23,286 bases of DNA, taken from Nitrospirota bacterium. Its GTDB lineage: Bacteria; Nitrospirota; Nitrospiria; Nitrospirales; NS-4. The notes beneath the pieces are model-generated. The model searched no databases and was not told the DNA's origin. It saw only the letters and a list, made by a program, of their open reading frames with translations. The stretch is taken from assembly GCA_005877565.1 (NCBI GenBank), contig VBOK01000181.1, positions 1 through 23,286 of the forward strand, written 5' to 3'. Shown piece by piece: positions 7,519 to 16,202 of this stretch (the stretch's first letter is position 1; the number at the start of each line of letters is the position of its first letter). The position numbers and the translations under genes are program-made.

Positions 7519-8307
7519 ATGAAAGTCGGCTATTTCCAGTTCGCGCCTGTCTTCGGCGACATCAAGCGCACCCTCGACACCGTGGCTAATCGTCTGGCAC
7601 GGGTGGAGTGCGATCTCCTGGTCCTGCCGGAGCTGTTCAACACCGGCTACCAGCTTGTGTCACTTGATGAGGCGAAGGCTCTGGCGGAGGACGTTCCGGG
7701 AGGCCCGACGACCGAACGGCTGCTGAAGCTCGCCGCCGAGCGGCGCATGCACCTCGTCGCCGGCCTGGCAGAGCGGGCGGGGAACCGGCTCTACAACTCG
7801 GCTGTCTTGGTGGGGCCCGCCGGACTGATCGGCGTCTACCGAAAGACGCATCTCTTCTTCGAGGAGAACCTGTTCTTCTCGCCCGGCGACACGGGATTTC
7901 CCGTGTTCGACATCGGACCGGCGCGGGTGGGGCTGATGGTGTGCTTCGACTGGTTCTACCCGGAGTCGGCGCGCACGCTGGCCTTGAAGGGCGCGGACAT
8001 CATCACCCATCCCTCCAACCTGGTGCTGCCCCACTGCCCCGACGCCATGGTCACGCGCTGCATCGAAAATCGTGTCTTCGCGGTGACGTGCAACCGGACT
8101 GGCTGGGAGGAGCGCGGCGGGAAGGAGCGGCTGACCTACATCGGGAACAGTGAAGTCGTCACGCCGAAGGGGGAGGTACTCAAGCGCGCGAAGTCCGATC
8201 AGGAAACGCTGGCCGTCGTCGAGATTGACCCGCTGGACGCTCGCAACAAGAAGATCAATCCCTACAACGACCTCCTCGCTGGCCGCCGCCCTGAGTTTTA
8301 TTCTTAA
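7519..8307 (+). CDS. Carbon-nitrogen hydrolase (nitrilase superfamily)
   Basis: The 262-residue protein is a single nitrilase-fold domain. The Glu-Lys-Cys catalytic triad is visible: E38 in L-P-E-L-F, K109 in Y-R-K-T-H-L-F, and the nucleophile C142 in M-V-C-F-D-W-F-Y-P-E. The conserved N-x-x-G-Y stretch after E38 and the I-E-N-R-V-F-A-V region near residue 185 also fit. The superfamily cuts amide or nitrile C-N bonds through a thioester on the cysteine. The subfamily looks like a small-amide amidase rather than a true nitrilase, but the substrate cannot be named. No signal peptide is present. The ATG has a weak ribosome site. Its stop shares TTAA with the stop of the convergent uvrA gene. Confidence 0.85.
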   Translation: MKVGYFQFAPVFGDIKRTLDTVANRLARVECDLLVLPELFNTGYQLVSLDEAKALAEDVPGGPTTERLLKLAAERRMHLVAGLAERAGNRLYNSAVLVGPAGLIGVYRKTHLFFEENLFFSPGDTGFPVFDIGPARVGLMVCFDWFYPESARTLALKGADIITHPSNLVLPHCPDAMVTRCIENRVFAVTCNRTGWEERGGKERLTYIGNSEVVTPKGEVLKRAKSDQETLAVVEIDPLDARNKKINPYNDLLAGRRPEFYS

Positions 8308-11087
8308 AGGTACTGCTGTAGCGCCTTGCCGGTGTGGGAGGCGCGTTCCGTGACGATGGCTTCGGGCGGGCCCATCGCCACGACCTCGCCGCCCAGGTCG
8401 CCGCCCTCTGGCCCCAGGTCAATCACCCAGTCGGCGGTCTTGATGACGTCCAGGTTGTGTTCGACGACGAGCACGGTGTGGCCAGCGTCCACCAGGCGGT
8501 TTAGCACGGTCAGGAGTTTTTTGATGTCATCCATGTGGAGGCCGGTGGTGGGCTCATCCAGGATGTAGAGCAGGCCTCGGGCCGCCCGGCTTCCAGTCAA
8601 CCCCACGAGTTCGCCGGCGATCTTGAGCCGCTGGGCTTCGCCGCCCGAGAGTGTCGTCGCCGGCTGGCCCAGGCGCAGGTAGCCCAAGCCTACCGAGGCG
8701 AGCAGGCGCAGCTTAACGCCGATCGAGATCGTGTTGGTGAAGAAGATTTGCGCCTCTGCCACAGTCATGTTGAGCACGTCGTGGATGGACTTGTCCCGGT
8801 GCCGCACCGCCAGAATTTTCGGCTGAAAGCGCTGCCCTTCGCAGACGTCGCACGTCGCATAGATGTCCTCGAAGAAGTACATCTCCATCTTCTGCAGGCC
8901 CGACCCCTGGCACGCCTCGCAGCGGCCCCCGACCGTGTTGAACGAGAAGTCGCCCGGTAGCAGACCGGTCTTTCGGGCTTCCGGGAGGGCCGCAAAGAAG
9001 CGCCGGATGTCGTCGAAGGCCTTGATATAGGTCGCCGGGTTCGAGCGCGGTGTGCGGCCGATCGGTTCCTGGTCGATCAGGCGCACCCCGTGTAGATGCT
9101 CGACCCCACCGATCGCCTCGAACCGGCCCATCGGCAGGTTCTCCACGCGAAAGGCGCGGGCGAGGGCCCGGTAGATGGTCTCCTGGACCAGCGTGCTTTT
9201 TCCCGAGCCCGAGACGCCGGTCACGCAGGTGAACGTGCCCAGCGGGATCTTCACGGTGATGTTCTTGAGATTGTGTTCCGTCGCCCCGACCATCACGAGC
9301 GCGCGCCCCGCGCCCTTGCGGCGCCGGCGCGGCACCGGAATCGTTTCCTGACCGCTTAGATAGCGGGCGGTCAGCGCGGTCGGATGCGTCAGGAACTCCG
9401 GGTACCGGGCGGCGCACACCACTTCTCCACCCCTTTCTCCGGCCGCGGGCCCCATTTCCACCACGAAGTGCGCGGACTCGATCATGGTGCGATCGTGCTC
9501 GACCATGATCACGGTGTTCCCTGCCTTGGCAAGGTCTGCCAGGATGCCGGCGAGGGTGGCGGTGTCGCGAGCGTGCAGGCCGATAGTCGGCTCGTCTAGG
9601 ACATAGAGCGTGCCGGTCAACTGCGCGCCGAGCTGGGTCGCCAAGCTGATCCGCTGGGCTTCCCCGCCCGAAAGCGTCCGGGTCTGGCGCGAGAGGGTAA
9701 GGTAGCCGAGACCGACACGCAGGAGGAAGCCTAGCTTGGCGGTCAGCATGGCGAGGATGTCCTCGGCGACCTCGTGCTCGAAGGCGGACAGGGGCAGCGA
9801 TCGTGCCCACTCGGCCGCGGCGGCGATGGTCAGGGCCACGACCTCGGCGATGGTCCGGCTGCCGACCCGCACGGCCAGTGCCTCGGGGCGCAGGCGGGTC
9901 CCTTTGCAGGTATCGCAGGAGACTGGACTGCGGTAACGGCTGAGCATCACGCGGACATGCAACTTGTAGCGCTTGCCCTCGAGGTACTCGAAAAAGGCCT
10001 TGATGCCCTCGGTCTTGCCATCACCCTCCCAGAGCAAGGTCCGTTCGGCTTGGCTCAGCTGGTTGTATGGCCTGGTCACGTCAAAGCTGCGTCGCTTGAA
10101 GGCCAGCAACATCTGCTTCTGCCACCAGTCGGCCGAGGGCTTCGTCCACGGTTCGATGGCGCCGCCCGCCAAACTCTTAGTCTGGTCCGGGGCGATGAGG
10201 TCCTCGTCGTAGTGCAGGATGTTGCCGAAGCCCTTGCAGGCCGGGCAGGCCCCGAGCGGGTGATTGAAGGAGAAGAGCGCGGGTTTCGGCGTCTCGAAGG
10301 TCCGCCCGCAGGACTGGCAGCTATAGGCCTGGGAAAACCGATGGTGTCCCGCGCCGATGATCTCCGCGACGCAGCGCCCACCGCCTTCGCGAAACGCCGT
10401 CTCCAGCGTGTCCACGAGGCGCGCGCGGTCGTCCTCGCGGAGCACGAGACGATCCAATACGACCTCCAACTCGCGGCGGCCTTTGAGCAGGGTTGCGATC
10501 TCCGATGCGGTCTCTGCCGTCACGTCCACAATCTCGTCACGAACTCGGAGCCTGAAGAAGCCGCGGCGTACCAAATCCTGGACGAGTGTAGCTAGATCCT
10601 GGTCGGCTTTGACGTCGACGGGAAACAGCACGATGGCGCGAGACTGGCCATGCTCCTTGAGCAGGATCTCGGCCACGTCCCCTGGTTGGTAAGCGCGCGC
10701 TTCGGTGCCGCAGGCGGGGCAGACCGGACGGCCGACCTTCGCGAACAGGAGCCGGAGCAGATCGGCAATCTCGGTAGTCGTCCCGACCGTGGAACGCGCG
10801 GTGCGGACGGGGTTCTTCTGCTCGATCGCGATGGCCGGCCGGATGTGCTCGAGCCGATCCACATCGGGGCGGTCGAGTTTTTCCAGGAACATCCGTGCGT
10901 AGGTGGACAGAGACTCGATGTAGCGCCACTGGCCTTCGGCGAAGATCGTGTCGAAGGCCAGCGAGGATTTCCCAGAGCCGGACACGCCGGTGATGACGGT
11001 CACCTGGTCGTGCGGGATCTGCAGCGAGATATTCTTGAGGTTGTTCTGGCGCGCGCCGGTGATGATCAGCTCGGACTGGGTGGCCAT
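8304..11087 (-). CDS. uvrA: UvrA-family excinuclease ABC subunit A (apparently divergent type)
   Basis: The protein has 927 residues, close to the normal UvrA length. It has two ABC ATPase modules: Walker A G-V-S-G-S-G-K-S at residues 34-41 and again at 624-631; signature L-S-G-G-E-A-Q-R at about 472-479 and 813-820; and Walker B L-D-E-P-T-x-G-L-H after each. The C-terminal zinc module is intact (C723, C726, C746, C749), and a first C-x-x-C pair set is seen at about 257-284. An insert at about residues 130-245 fits the UvrB-binding region. UvrA finds bulky DNA lesions and loads UvrB. Several stretches (E-Q-K-N-P-V-R-T-A-R, K-M-E-M-Y-F-F-E-D-I-Y) differ from the textbook sequence, so it may be a second UvrA paralogue. 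ATG 11087 was chosen; an in-frame TTG lies 8 codons upstream. Confidence 0.88.
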   Translation of the reverse strand: MATQSELIITGARQNNLKNISLQIPHDQVTVITGVSGSGKSSLAFDTIFAEGQWRYIESLSTYARMFLEKLDRPDVDRLEHIRPAIAIEQKNPVRTARSTVGTTTEIADLLRLLFAKVGRPVCPACGTEARAYQPGDVAEILLKEHGQSRAIVLFPVDVKADQDLATLVQDLVRRGFFRLRVRDEIVDVTAETASEIATLLKGRRELEVVLDRLVLREDDRARLVDTLETAFREGGGRCVAEIIGAGHHRFSQAYSCQSCGRTFETPKPALFSFNHPLGACPACKGFGNILHYDEDLIAPDQTKSLAGGAIEPWTKPSADWWQKQMLLAFKRRSFDVTRPYNQLSQAERTLLWEGDGKTEGIKAFFEYLEGKRYKLHVRVMLSRYRSPVSCDTCKGTRLRPEALAVRVGSRTIAEVVALTIAAAAEWARSLPLSAFEHEVAEDILAMLTAKLGFLLRVGLGYLTLSRQTRTLSGGEAQRISLATQLGAQLTGTLYVLDEPTIGLHARDTATLAGILADLAKAGNTVIMVEHDRTMIESAHFVVEMGPAAGERGGEVVCAARYPEFLTHPTALTARYLSGQETIPVPRRRRKGAGRALVMVGATEHNLKNITVKIPLGTFTCVTGVSGSGKSTLVQETIYRALARAFRVENLPMGRFEAIGGVEHLHGVRLIDQEPIGRTPRSNPATYIKAFDDIRRFFAALPEARKTGLLPGDFSFNTVGGRCEACQGSGLQKMEMYFFEDIYATCDVCEGQRFQPKILAVRHRDKSIHDVLNMTVAEAQIFFTNTISIGVKLRLLASVGLGYLRLGQPATTLSGGEAQRLKIAGELVGLTGSRAARGLLYILDEPTTGLHMDDIKKLLTVLNRLVDAGHTVLVVEHNLDVIKTADWVIDLGPEGGDLGGEVVAMGPPEAIVTERASHTGKALQQYL

Positions 11088-11129
11088 AGGCTGAGTGTGA
11101 TAACTCCTCAAGAAAATGGCAATTTTGTC

Positions 11130-11138
11130 ATCATATCA
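11130..11138 (-). promoter_or_regulatory. Possible extended -10 promoter for uvrA
   Basis: On the minus strand the sequence TGATATGAT combines a TGn extension with TATGAT (5 of 6 match). It lies about 43 bases before the uvrA ATG. No good -35 is seen at the right distance, as can occur with extended -10 promoters. No clear LexA operator was noticed. Confidence 0.35.
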
Positions 11139-11176
11139 CATCAAAGCCGGCCTGTTTGTCTGCGCCGATTTTTCTA

Positions 11177-11206
11177 TTGATTCGCTGTGAGGAGTTGCAA
11201 TACGAT
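11177..11206 (+). promoter_or_regulatory. Possible promoter for the MBL-GGDEF gene
   Basis: TTGATT (11177-11182) and TACGAT (11201-11206) are separated by 18 bases; each matches four of six consensus positions. It sits about 50 bases before the TTG start at 11258. Confidence 0.35.
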
Positions 11207-11242
11207 GCGCTGCTTTCTCAAGCTCCGGCACCCCGCCTCCTG

Positions 11243-11250
11243 AAAGGAGG
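11243..11250 (+). promoter_or_regulatory. Strong ribosome binding site that fixes a TTG start
   Basis: AAAGGAGG lies 7 bases before the TTG at 11258. Translation from that TTG gives the usual family N-terminus (F-V-R-F-W-G-T-R-G-S), so the 34 codons open upstream are not coding. Confidence 0.85.
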
Positions 11251-11257
11251 ATGGTCC

Positions 11258-13540
11258 TTGTTCGTACGTTTCTGGGGAACCCGCGGGTCCATCGCCGTGC
11301 CGGGGGAGCGAACCGCCAAGTATGGTGGTAACACCGCGTGCGTGGAAGTCCGGACCGATGACGGCACGATCATCGTCCTGGACTGCGGGACGGGCGCCCG
11401 GGGGCTGGGCCATCACCTCCTGCAGTCCGCGCCCCAGCCCCTCCGCGTCCACCTCTTCATCGGGCATACCCATTGGGACCACATCCAGGGCTTCCCGTTC
11501 TTCGGCCCCGCCTTCCACCCCAACACCGAGTTGAACATCTACGCCCACTCGGGCTTCCATCGCCGCGTGGAGGACGCCCTTGCCGGGCAGATGCAGTACT
11601 CCTACTTTCCTGTGAGGCTGCACGATCTCCGGAGCCGCATCCATTTCACGGAATTGAATGAAGGGTTTTTCCGCATCGGTGAGGTGCTTGTGCAGACGCA
11701 GTACCTGAATCACACCGCGCCGACGCTGGCCTACCGCATCTCCAGTCATGAGACGACGCTGGCCTACGTCACGGACCATGAGCCGTACTGGAAGCCGACG
11801 GCCAGGGGGTTCCATCATCCCGGCGATCAGCGGCATGTGGCGTTCCTGGAGGGGACGGACCTCATCATCCATGACGCCCAATACAGCGATGAGGAGTACG
11901 CCGGCAAGATCGGTTGGGGGCACAGCACGGTGGAGTACGCGACCGACGTGGCGTTGGCTGCGGGATGCGGCCGCCTGGCGCTGTTCCATCACGACCCTGC
12001 GCACGACGACGCGACCGTGGCTCGTCTGGAAGCGATCGCGCAGGATCGTGCGGCCGCGCGTGGCCGCGCGCTGGAGGTCTTTGCCGCCGCGGAAGGGCGC
12101 GAGCTGCACGTACGGGGTAGTCGGCCGTCCGTGGCATTGGGCGATGTGACGGCGATCCGGCGGCCTCCGGTCGCCGGCAAGCGCGTGCTCGTGGTCAACT
12201 CCTCCGAAGCCGAGATCGCCATCATCGGTCACCTGCTGGCCGAGGACAACCTCGTCTTGCTGTCCACATCGGACAAGCGGACCGCGTTGGAGTGCGCGCC
12301 GGACGTCTCTCCCGACCTGGCCATTATCGCCGGACGTCTCTCGGATGGCTTAGGGGTGGAGTTGATCCAGCCATTGCGCACGCGCCTAGACCGTCCGGAC
12401 TTCCCGATCATCCTGCTTACGAATGAAGTGACCTTGCAGAGCGACTTGCAGGTCAGCGGCATGCCCGCCACCGATTGCCTGACAAAACCCTTCAGCACGC
12501 CCATGCTGCGCACGAGGGTGCTGGCCTGGCTGACCCGCGCGTTGCCGCCCGGCAAGGCTCGCGCGGACGAGACGATCAGCCGTGGCATCCCCAAACCGGT
12601 GCCGCCCGCGGGCGTGCCCGGCGCCGAAGCGGCGCAGGCTGATGTCGCCACTGCTGCCAGCTACGCTGACACGTTGGCGATGATGCCGCTGTTTCGGTCG
12701 CTGGACCGAGAACGATTGCTGCGCCTCGTGGCGCGGGCGTCCGAGCATGTCTTTACGGCGGGCAACGTGGTGATTCGCCAGGGAGAGACGGTCGATTCTG
12801 TGTTCGTCGTGCTGTCCGGGCTGGTGCGTGTCGTTCAGTCGACGTTCGAAAGTCCGCTCGTGGGGCAGGTGCTCGCCGAGATTGGGTACGGGGAGGTGTT
12901 TGGGGAGTTGTCCATGCTGACCGACCAGCCGCGCACGGCGACGGTCGTCGCCGTTGAGCACACCCGATGCCTGGCGCTCGCTCCCGACGACTTCATGCAA
13001 GTGCTCCAGCGTTCGCCGGATTTGGCGATCGGGTTGTTGCGCGGCCTAGCCTGGAGGCTGACCAACGCCGACCGCCTGCTCGCGCGCTACGCGCCCGACC
13101 CGCTGACCGGGCTGCCAGGCCGGCGGGCCTTTCATGACCATTACCAACGCCTCGCAGCCGGTCCGCGTCGCCGGCAGAGCGGCGTGATCCTGCTGCTGTT
13201 GGATGTCGTGCATCTGAATGAGATCAACGATCGTTTCGGCTACCTGGTCGGCGACGAAGTCTTGCGGGCAGTGGCTGATGCCCTCAGGCGTGCGATCCGC
13301 ACCACCGACCTGGTCGCCCGCTACGGAGGAGACGAATTCGCCGCGCTTCTGGTGGATGCCGGTCCGGCCAACACCCAGGTGATCGTGAACCGTGTGCATG
13401 ACAAGCTCACCGAACTGGCCTTGCGGCGTGGGCTTCCGGTCACGATCCAGTGTGCCATCGGGGTGTCCAGCAACCAGGATCCTCCGGTGACCGCCGACGA
13501 GCTCCTCTGGGAAGCGGACGAGGATATTCGCTGTAAGTAG
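11258..13540 (+). CDS. Four-domain signalling protein: metallo-beta-lactamase, degenerate receiver, cyclic-nucleotide-binding, GGDEF
   Basis: The protein has 760 residues and starts at TTG. Residues 1-290 are a metallo-beta-lactamase hydrolase with metal ligands H70, H72, D74, H75, H152 and D173, plus G-W-G-H-S and F-H-H-D-P motifs near 219-246. Residues 308-428 resemble a response-regulator receiver but have alanine (A358) where the phospho-accepting aspartate should be and lack the N-terminal acidic pair; K410 remains. Residues 475-605 form a cyclic-nucleotide-binding domain with an F-G-E-L-S-M-L-T-D-Q-P-R-T-A phosphate cassette (548-561). Residues 612-760 form a GGDEF diguanylate cyclase with intact G-G-D-E-F (690-694), D649, N657, D666 and an R-T-T-D inhibitory site (681-684). 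It therefore looks able to make c-di-GMP under nucleotide control. No membrane segment is seen, so it is probably cytoplasmic. It is divergent from uvrA. The hydrolase substrate is unknown. Confidence 0.88.
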   Translation: MFVRFWGTRGSIAVPGERTAKYGGNTACVEVRTDDGTIIVLDCGTGARGLGHHLLQSAPQPLRVHLFIGHTHWDHIQGFPFFGPAFHPNTELNIYAHSGFHRRVEDALAGQMQYSYFPVRLHDLRSRIHFTELNEGFFRIGEVLVQTQYLNHTAPTLAYRISSHETTLAYVTDHEPYWKPTARGFHHPGDQRHVAFLEGTDLIIHDAQYSDEEYAGKIGWGHSTVEYATDVALAAGCGRLALFHHDPAHDDATVARLEAIAQDRAAARGRALEVFAAAEGRELHVRGSRPSVALGDVTAIRRPPVAGKRVLVVNSSEAEIAIIGHLLAEDNLVLLSTSDKRTALECAPDVSPDLAIIAGRLSDGLGVELIQPLRTRLDRPDFPIILLTNEVTLQSDLQVSGMPATDCLTKPFSTPMLRTRVLAWLTRALPPGKARADETISRGIPKPVPPAGVPGAEAAQADVATAASYADTLAMMPLFRSLDRERLLRLVARASEHVFTAGNVVIRQGETVDSVFVVLSGLVRVVQSTFESPLVGQVLAEIGYGEVFGELSMLTDQPRTATVVAVEHTRCLALAPDDFMQVLQRSPDLAIGLLRGLAWRLTNADRLLARYAPDPLTGLPGRRAFHDHYQRLAAGPRRRQSGVILLLLDVVHLNEINDRFGYLVGDEVLRAVADALRRAIRTTDLVARYGGDEFAALLVDAGPANTQVIVNRVHDKLTELALRRGLPVTIQCAIGVSSNQDPPVTADELLWEADEDIRCK

Positions 13541-13574
13541 ATTACGGTTAGACCCGCCGAACGCTTTAGATTAT

Positions 13575-13603
13575 TTGACAAAATCGGCCATCTCGCTTAG
13601 AAT
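13575..13603 (+). promoter_or_regulatory. Near-consensus sigma-70 promoter for the amino-acid operon
   Basis: TTGACA (13575-13580, 6 of 6) and TAGAAT (13598-13603, 5 of 6) are separated by exactly 17 bases. Transcription would begin near 13610, about 54 bases before alaC. No attenuator or riboswitch is recognised in the leader. Confidence 0.8.
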
Positions 13604-13650
13604 TCATTTTCCTCTGGACGAATCCGTCATTCCCAACGACGAGGGAAACC

Positions 13651-13657
13651 GAGGAGG
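13651..13657 (+). promoter_or_regulatory. Ribosome binding site that fixes the alaC TTG start
   Basis: GAGGAGG lies 6 bases before TTG 13664, and there is no ATG or GTG in a suitable position. The resulting N-terminus, E-E-S-F-F-R-I-N-R-L-P-P-Y-V-F, aligns with AlaC. Confidence 0.8.
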
Positions 13658-13663
13658 CGAAAG

Positions 13664-14854
13664 TTGGAGGAGAGCTTCTTTAGAATCAATCGGTTACCGC
13701 CCTATGTGTTCACCGAGGTGCAGGCCCTTAAGCTCGAGGCACGCCGGCGCGGGGAGGATATCATTGACTTCGGGATGGGCAACCCGGATGGGCCGACTCC
13801 CCCACATATCGTAGAGAAGCTCATTGAAGCAGCCCGGAACCCGCGCAACCACCGTTATTCCGCCTCGCGAGGCATCACCAAGCTCCGCCATGCGATCACC
13901 GCCTGGTACCAGCGCAACTACGGTGTGGAACACGATCCCGAGACGGAAGCGATTGTCACCATCGGGTCCAAGGAAGGGTTGTCCCACTTGGCGCTGGCGA
14001 TGGTGTCGCCGGGTGATGTGGTCTTGACCCCCACGCCCACCTATCCGATCCATCCGTACAGCGTCATCATCGCGGGTGGTGAGGTGCGGGGGATCCCGCT
14101 GCGCCAGGACAGCGATTTCTTCGAGGACCTGATGCAGGCCTATCGCCGCACGCTGCCCCGTCCCAAGATGCTGATCCTCAACTTCCCGCACAATCCGACT
14201 ACGGCCGTCGTGGACCTGGCGTTCTTCAAGAAGGTCGTGGCCTTCGCGAAGGAAAACAATGTCTATGTCGTGCACGACCTGGCCTATGCGGACATCGTCT
14301 TCGATGGGTACGAGGCCCCGAGCTTTCTCCAGGCCCCCGGCGCCAAGGACGTGGGCGTGGAGTTCTTCACCCTCTCCAAGAGCTACAACATGCCGGGCTG
14401 GCGGGTGGGGTTCTGTGTGGGCAATTCCAAGATGATCGGAGCCCTGCAGAAGATCAAGAGCTACCTCGACTACGGCATCTTCCAACCGATCCAGATCGCC
14501 GCCATCATCGCACTGAACGGCCCCCAGGACTGCGTCGAGGAAACCGTGAAGCTCTATCGGGACCGGCGCGATGCCTTGGTCGACGGACTGAACCGCGTCG
14601 GATGGAAGGTTGAAAAACCCCTGGCGACCATGTTTGTCTGGGCCCGCATCCCAGACGCGTACCGAGCCATGGGCTCGCTGGAATTCTCCAAGCTGCTCCT
14701 GCACGAGGCCAAGGTCGCGGTGTCGCCGGGCATCGGGTTTGGCGAGTACGGCGACGAGTACGTCCGCTTCGGTCTCGTCGAGAACGAGCACCGCACACGA
14801 CAGGCGATTCGCGGCATCAAGAAGGCGCTCAAACTCTCCGGCGGGGAAGAATAG
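13664..14854 (+). CDS. alaC: Alanine transaminase AlaC
   Basis: The 396-residue protein is a class I/II PLP aminotransferase. The PLP lysine is K239 in S-K-S-Y-N-M-P-G-W-R, with N177 in H-N-P-T, D205/Y208 in H-D-L-A-Y and R247 completing the cofactor site. The start region (I-N-R-L-P-P-Y-V-F and G-E-D-I-I-D-F-G-M-G-N-P-D-G) and T-I-G-S-K-E-G-L near residue 100 match E. coli AlaC very closely, so the likely reaction is pyruvate plus glutamate to alanine plus 2-oxoglutarate. A related aspartate-type activity is possible. It is the first gene of the operon, behind the strong promoter at 13575, and starts at TTG. The homoserine dehydrogenase gene begins 9 bases after its stop. Confidence 0.85.
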   Translation: MEESFFRINRLPPYVFTEVQALKLEARRRGEDIIDFGMGNPDGPTPPHIVEKLIEAARNPRNHRYSASRGITKLRHAITAWYQRNYGVEHDPETEAIVTIGSKEGLSHLALAMVSPGDVVLTPTPTYPIHPYSVIIAGGEVRGIPLRQDSDFFEDLMQAYRRTLPRPKMLILNFPHNPTTAVVDLAFFKKVVAFAKENNVYVVHDLAYADIVFDGYEAPSFLQAPGAKDVGVEFFTLSKSYNMPGWRVGFCVGNSKMIGALQKIKSYLDYGIFQPIQIAAIIALNGPQDCVEETVKLYRDRRDALVDGLNRVGWKVEKPLATMFVWARIPDAYRAMGSLEFSKLLLHEAKVAVSPGIGFGEYGDEYVRFGLVENEHRTRQAIRGIKKALKLSGGEE

Positions 14855-14863
14855 GGCGACTTC

Positions 14864-16201
14864 GTGAAAGACCGCATCGCAGTCGGCTTGATCGGGTTCG
14901 GCACCGTCGGGAGCGGGGTTGCCAAGGTCCTCACGACCAATGCAGGCGTGATCCGGCAGCGGCTCGGCGTGCCGCTCGCGTTGGTGAAGGTCGCGGACCT
15001 CGACCTCACAACCGACCGCGGCATCACGCTGCCGCCCGGGATCCTCACCGCGAACGCCCGCGAGGTCATCAACAATCCCGCGATCGACATCGTCATCGAG
15101 CTGATCGGCGGCTACGATCCGGCCAAGCGGTTCCTGCTCGAGGCGATGGCCCAAGGCAAGCACGTCGTCACCGCCAACAAGGCGCTGCTGGCGGTCCACG
15201 GGGAAGAGCTCTTTGAAGCGGCGACCCGGGCCGGCGTGGACATCGGCTTTGAAGCGAGCGTCTGCGGCGGCGTTCCCGTCCTGCGCGCCCTGACCGAAGG
15301 GCTGGCGGCCAACCGGTTGCTGTCCCTCTATGGGATCGTCAATGGAACGTCGAACTACATCCTGACCAAGATGACCGAAGCCGGTCGTCCGTTCGACGAA
15401 GTCCTGAAGGAAGCGCAGAAGGCGGGCTACGCGGAAGCCGACCCGACATTCGACGTACAGGGCATCGACGCCGCCCACAAGCTGGCGATCCTGATGAACC
15501 TCGCCTTCGGGACGCCGGTGAACTTCAAGGACGTGTACGTCGAAGGCATCACCAGCATCGCGCCGCTGGACATCGCCTACGCGACCGAGTTCGGCTACAC
15601 GATCAAGCTGCTGGCGATCGCGAAACTCCATGAAGGGGAAAAGAGCGGCCGGGCCCCCGCTGAACTGGAGGCCAGGGTCCATCCCACCATGATTGCGTCG
15701 GATTCGCCGATCGCGCGCGTCGGCGGGGCCTACAACGCGATCCAGGTGACAGGGGACGCCGTGGGAGACATCATGCTCTACGGCAAGGGGGCGGGAAGCT
15801 TCCCGACCGCCAGCGCCGTGGTGAGCGACGTCATCGACATCGCCCGCAACATTCTCAAGGGGACAGTGCGGCGCGTGCCGCCGTGCGCCTTCCAACCAGA
15901 CCAGCGACGGCCGCTGCGCATCCGTCCGATCGCGGAGATCAGCAGCCTCTACTATTTGCGGTTCATGGTGCTGGACCGTCCTGGTGTCCTCTCGCAGCTG
16001 TCCGGCGTCCTGGGCAAGCACGACATCAGCATTTCCTCAGTCCTGCAACGCGGCCGCAAAGAGGGGCAGACCGTGCCGGTGGTGCTCACGACCCACATGG
16101 CCGTCGAGCGCAACGTGCAAGCGGCGCTGCGCGAGATCGCCGCGTTACCGTTTGTTTCCGCTCCGACCACGCTGATCCGGATTGAAGGTGAGGATCGATG
16201 A
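14864..16201 (+). CDS. hom: Homoserine dehydrogenase
   Basis: The product has 445 residues and starts at GTG. Residues 6-130 form the NAD(P)-binding domain with G-F-G-T-V-G-S-G at 11-18 and T-A-N-K at 103-106. The catalytic domain has N-G-T-S-N-Y-I-L at about 160-167 and A-D-P-T-F-D-V-x-G-I-D-A-A-H-K; D202 and K206 correspond to the conserved Asp/Lys pair of the family. The C-terminal 85 residues (L-D-R-P-G-V-L-S-Q-L) form an ACT domain, which usually mediates feedback inhibition by threonine. It reduces aspartate semialdehyde to homoserine, the branch point toward threonine and methionine. The next gene, thrC, starts one base after its stop, so the two are translationally linked. Confidence 0.95.
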   Translation: MKDRIAVGLIGFGTVGSGVAKVLTTNAGVIRQRLGVPLALVKVADLDLTTDRGITLPPGILTANAREVINNPAIDIVIELIGGYDPAKRFLLEAMAQGKHVVTANKALLAVHGEELFEAATRAGVDIGFEASVCGGVPVLRALTEGLAANRLLSLYGIVNGTSNYILTKMTEAGRPFDEVLKEAQKAGYAEADPTFDVQGIDAAHKLAILMNLAFGTPVNFKDVYVEGITSIAPLDIAYATEFGYTIKLLAIAKLHEGEKSGRAPAELEARVHPTMIASDSPIARVGGAYNAIQVTGDAVGDIMLYGKGAGSFPTASAVVSDVIDIARNILKGTVRRVPPCAFQPDQRRPLRIRPIAEISSLYYLRFMVLDRPGVLSQLSGVLGKHDISISSVLQRGRKEGQTVPVVLTTHMAVERNVQAALREIAALPFVSAPTTLIRIEGEDR

Positions 16202-16202
16202 C

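Noticed and set aside
13694..16021. A 775-codon open frame on the minus strand opposite alaC and hom
   Set aside because: It lies wholly antisense to two strongly conserved enzymes, has no recognisable domain or ribosome site, and is explained by GC-rich third positions that remove stops on the other strand.
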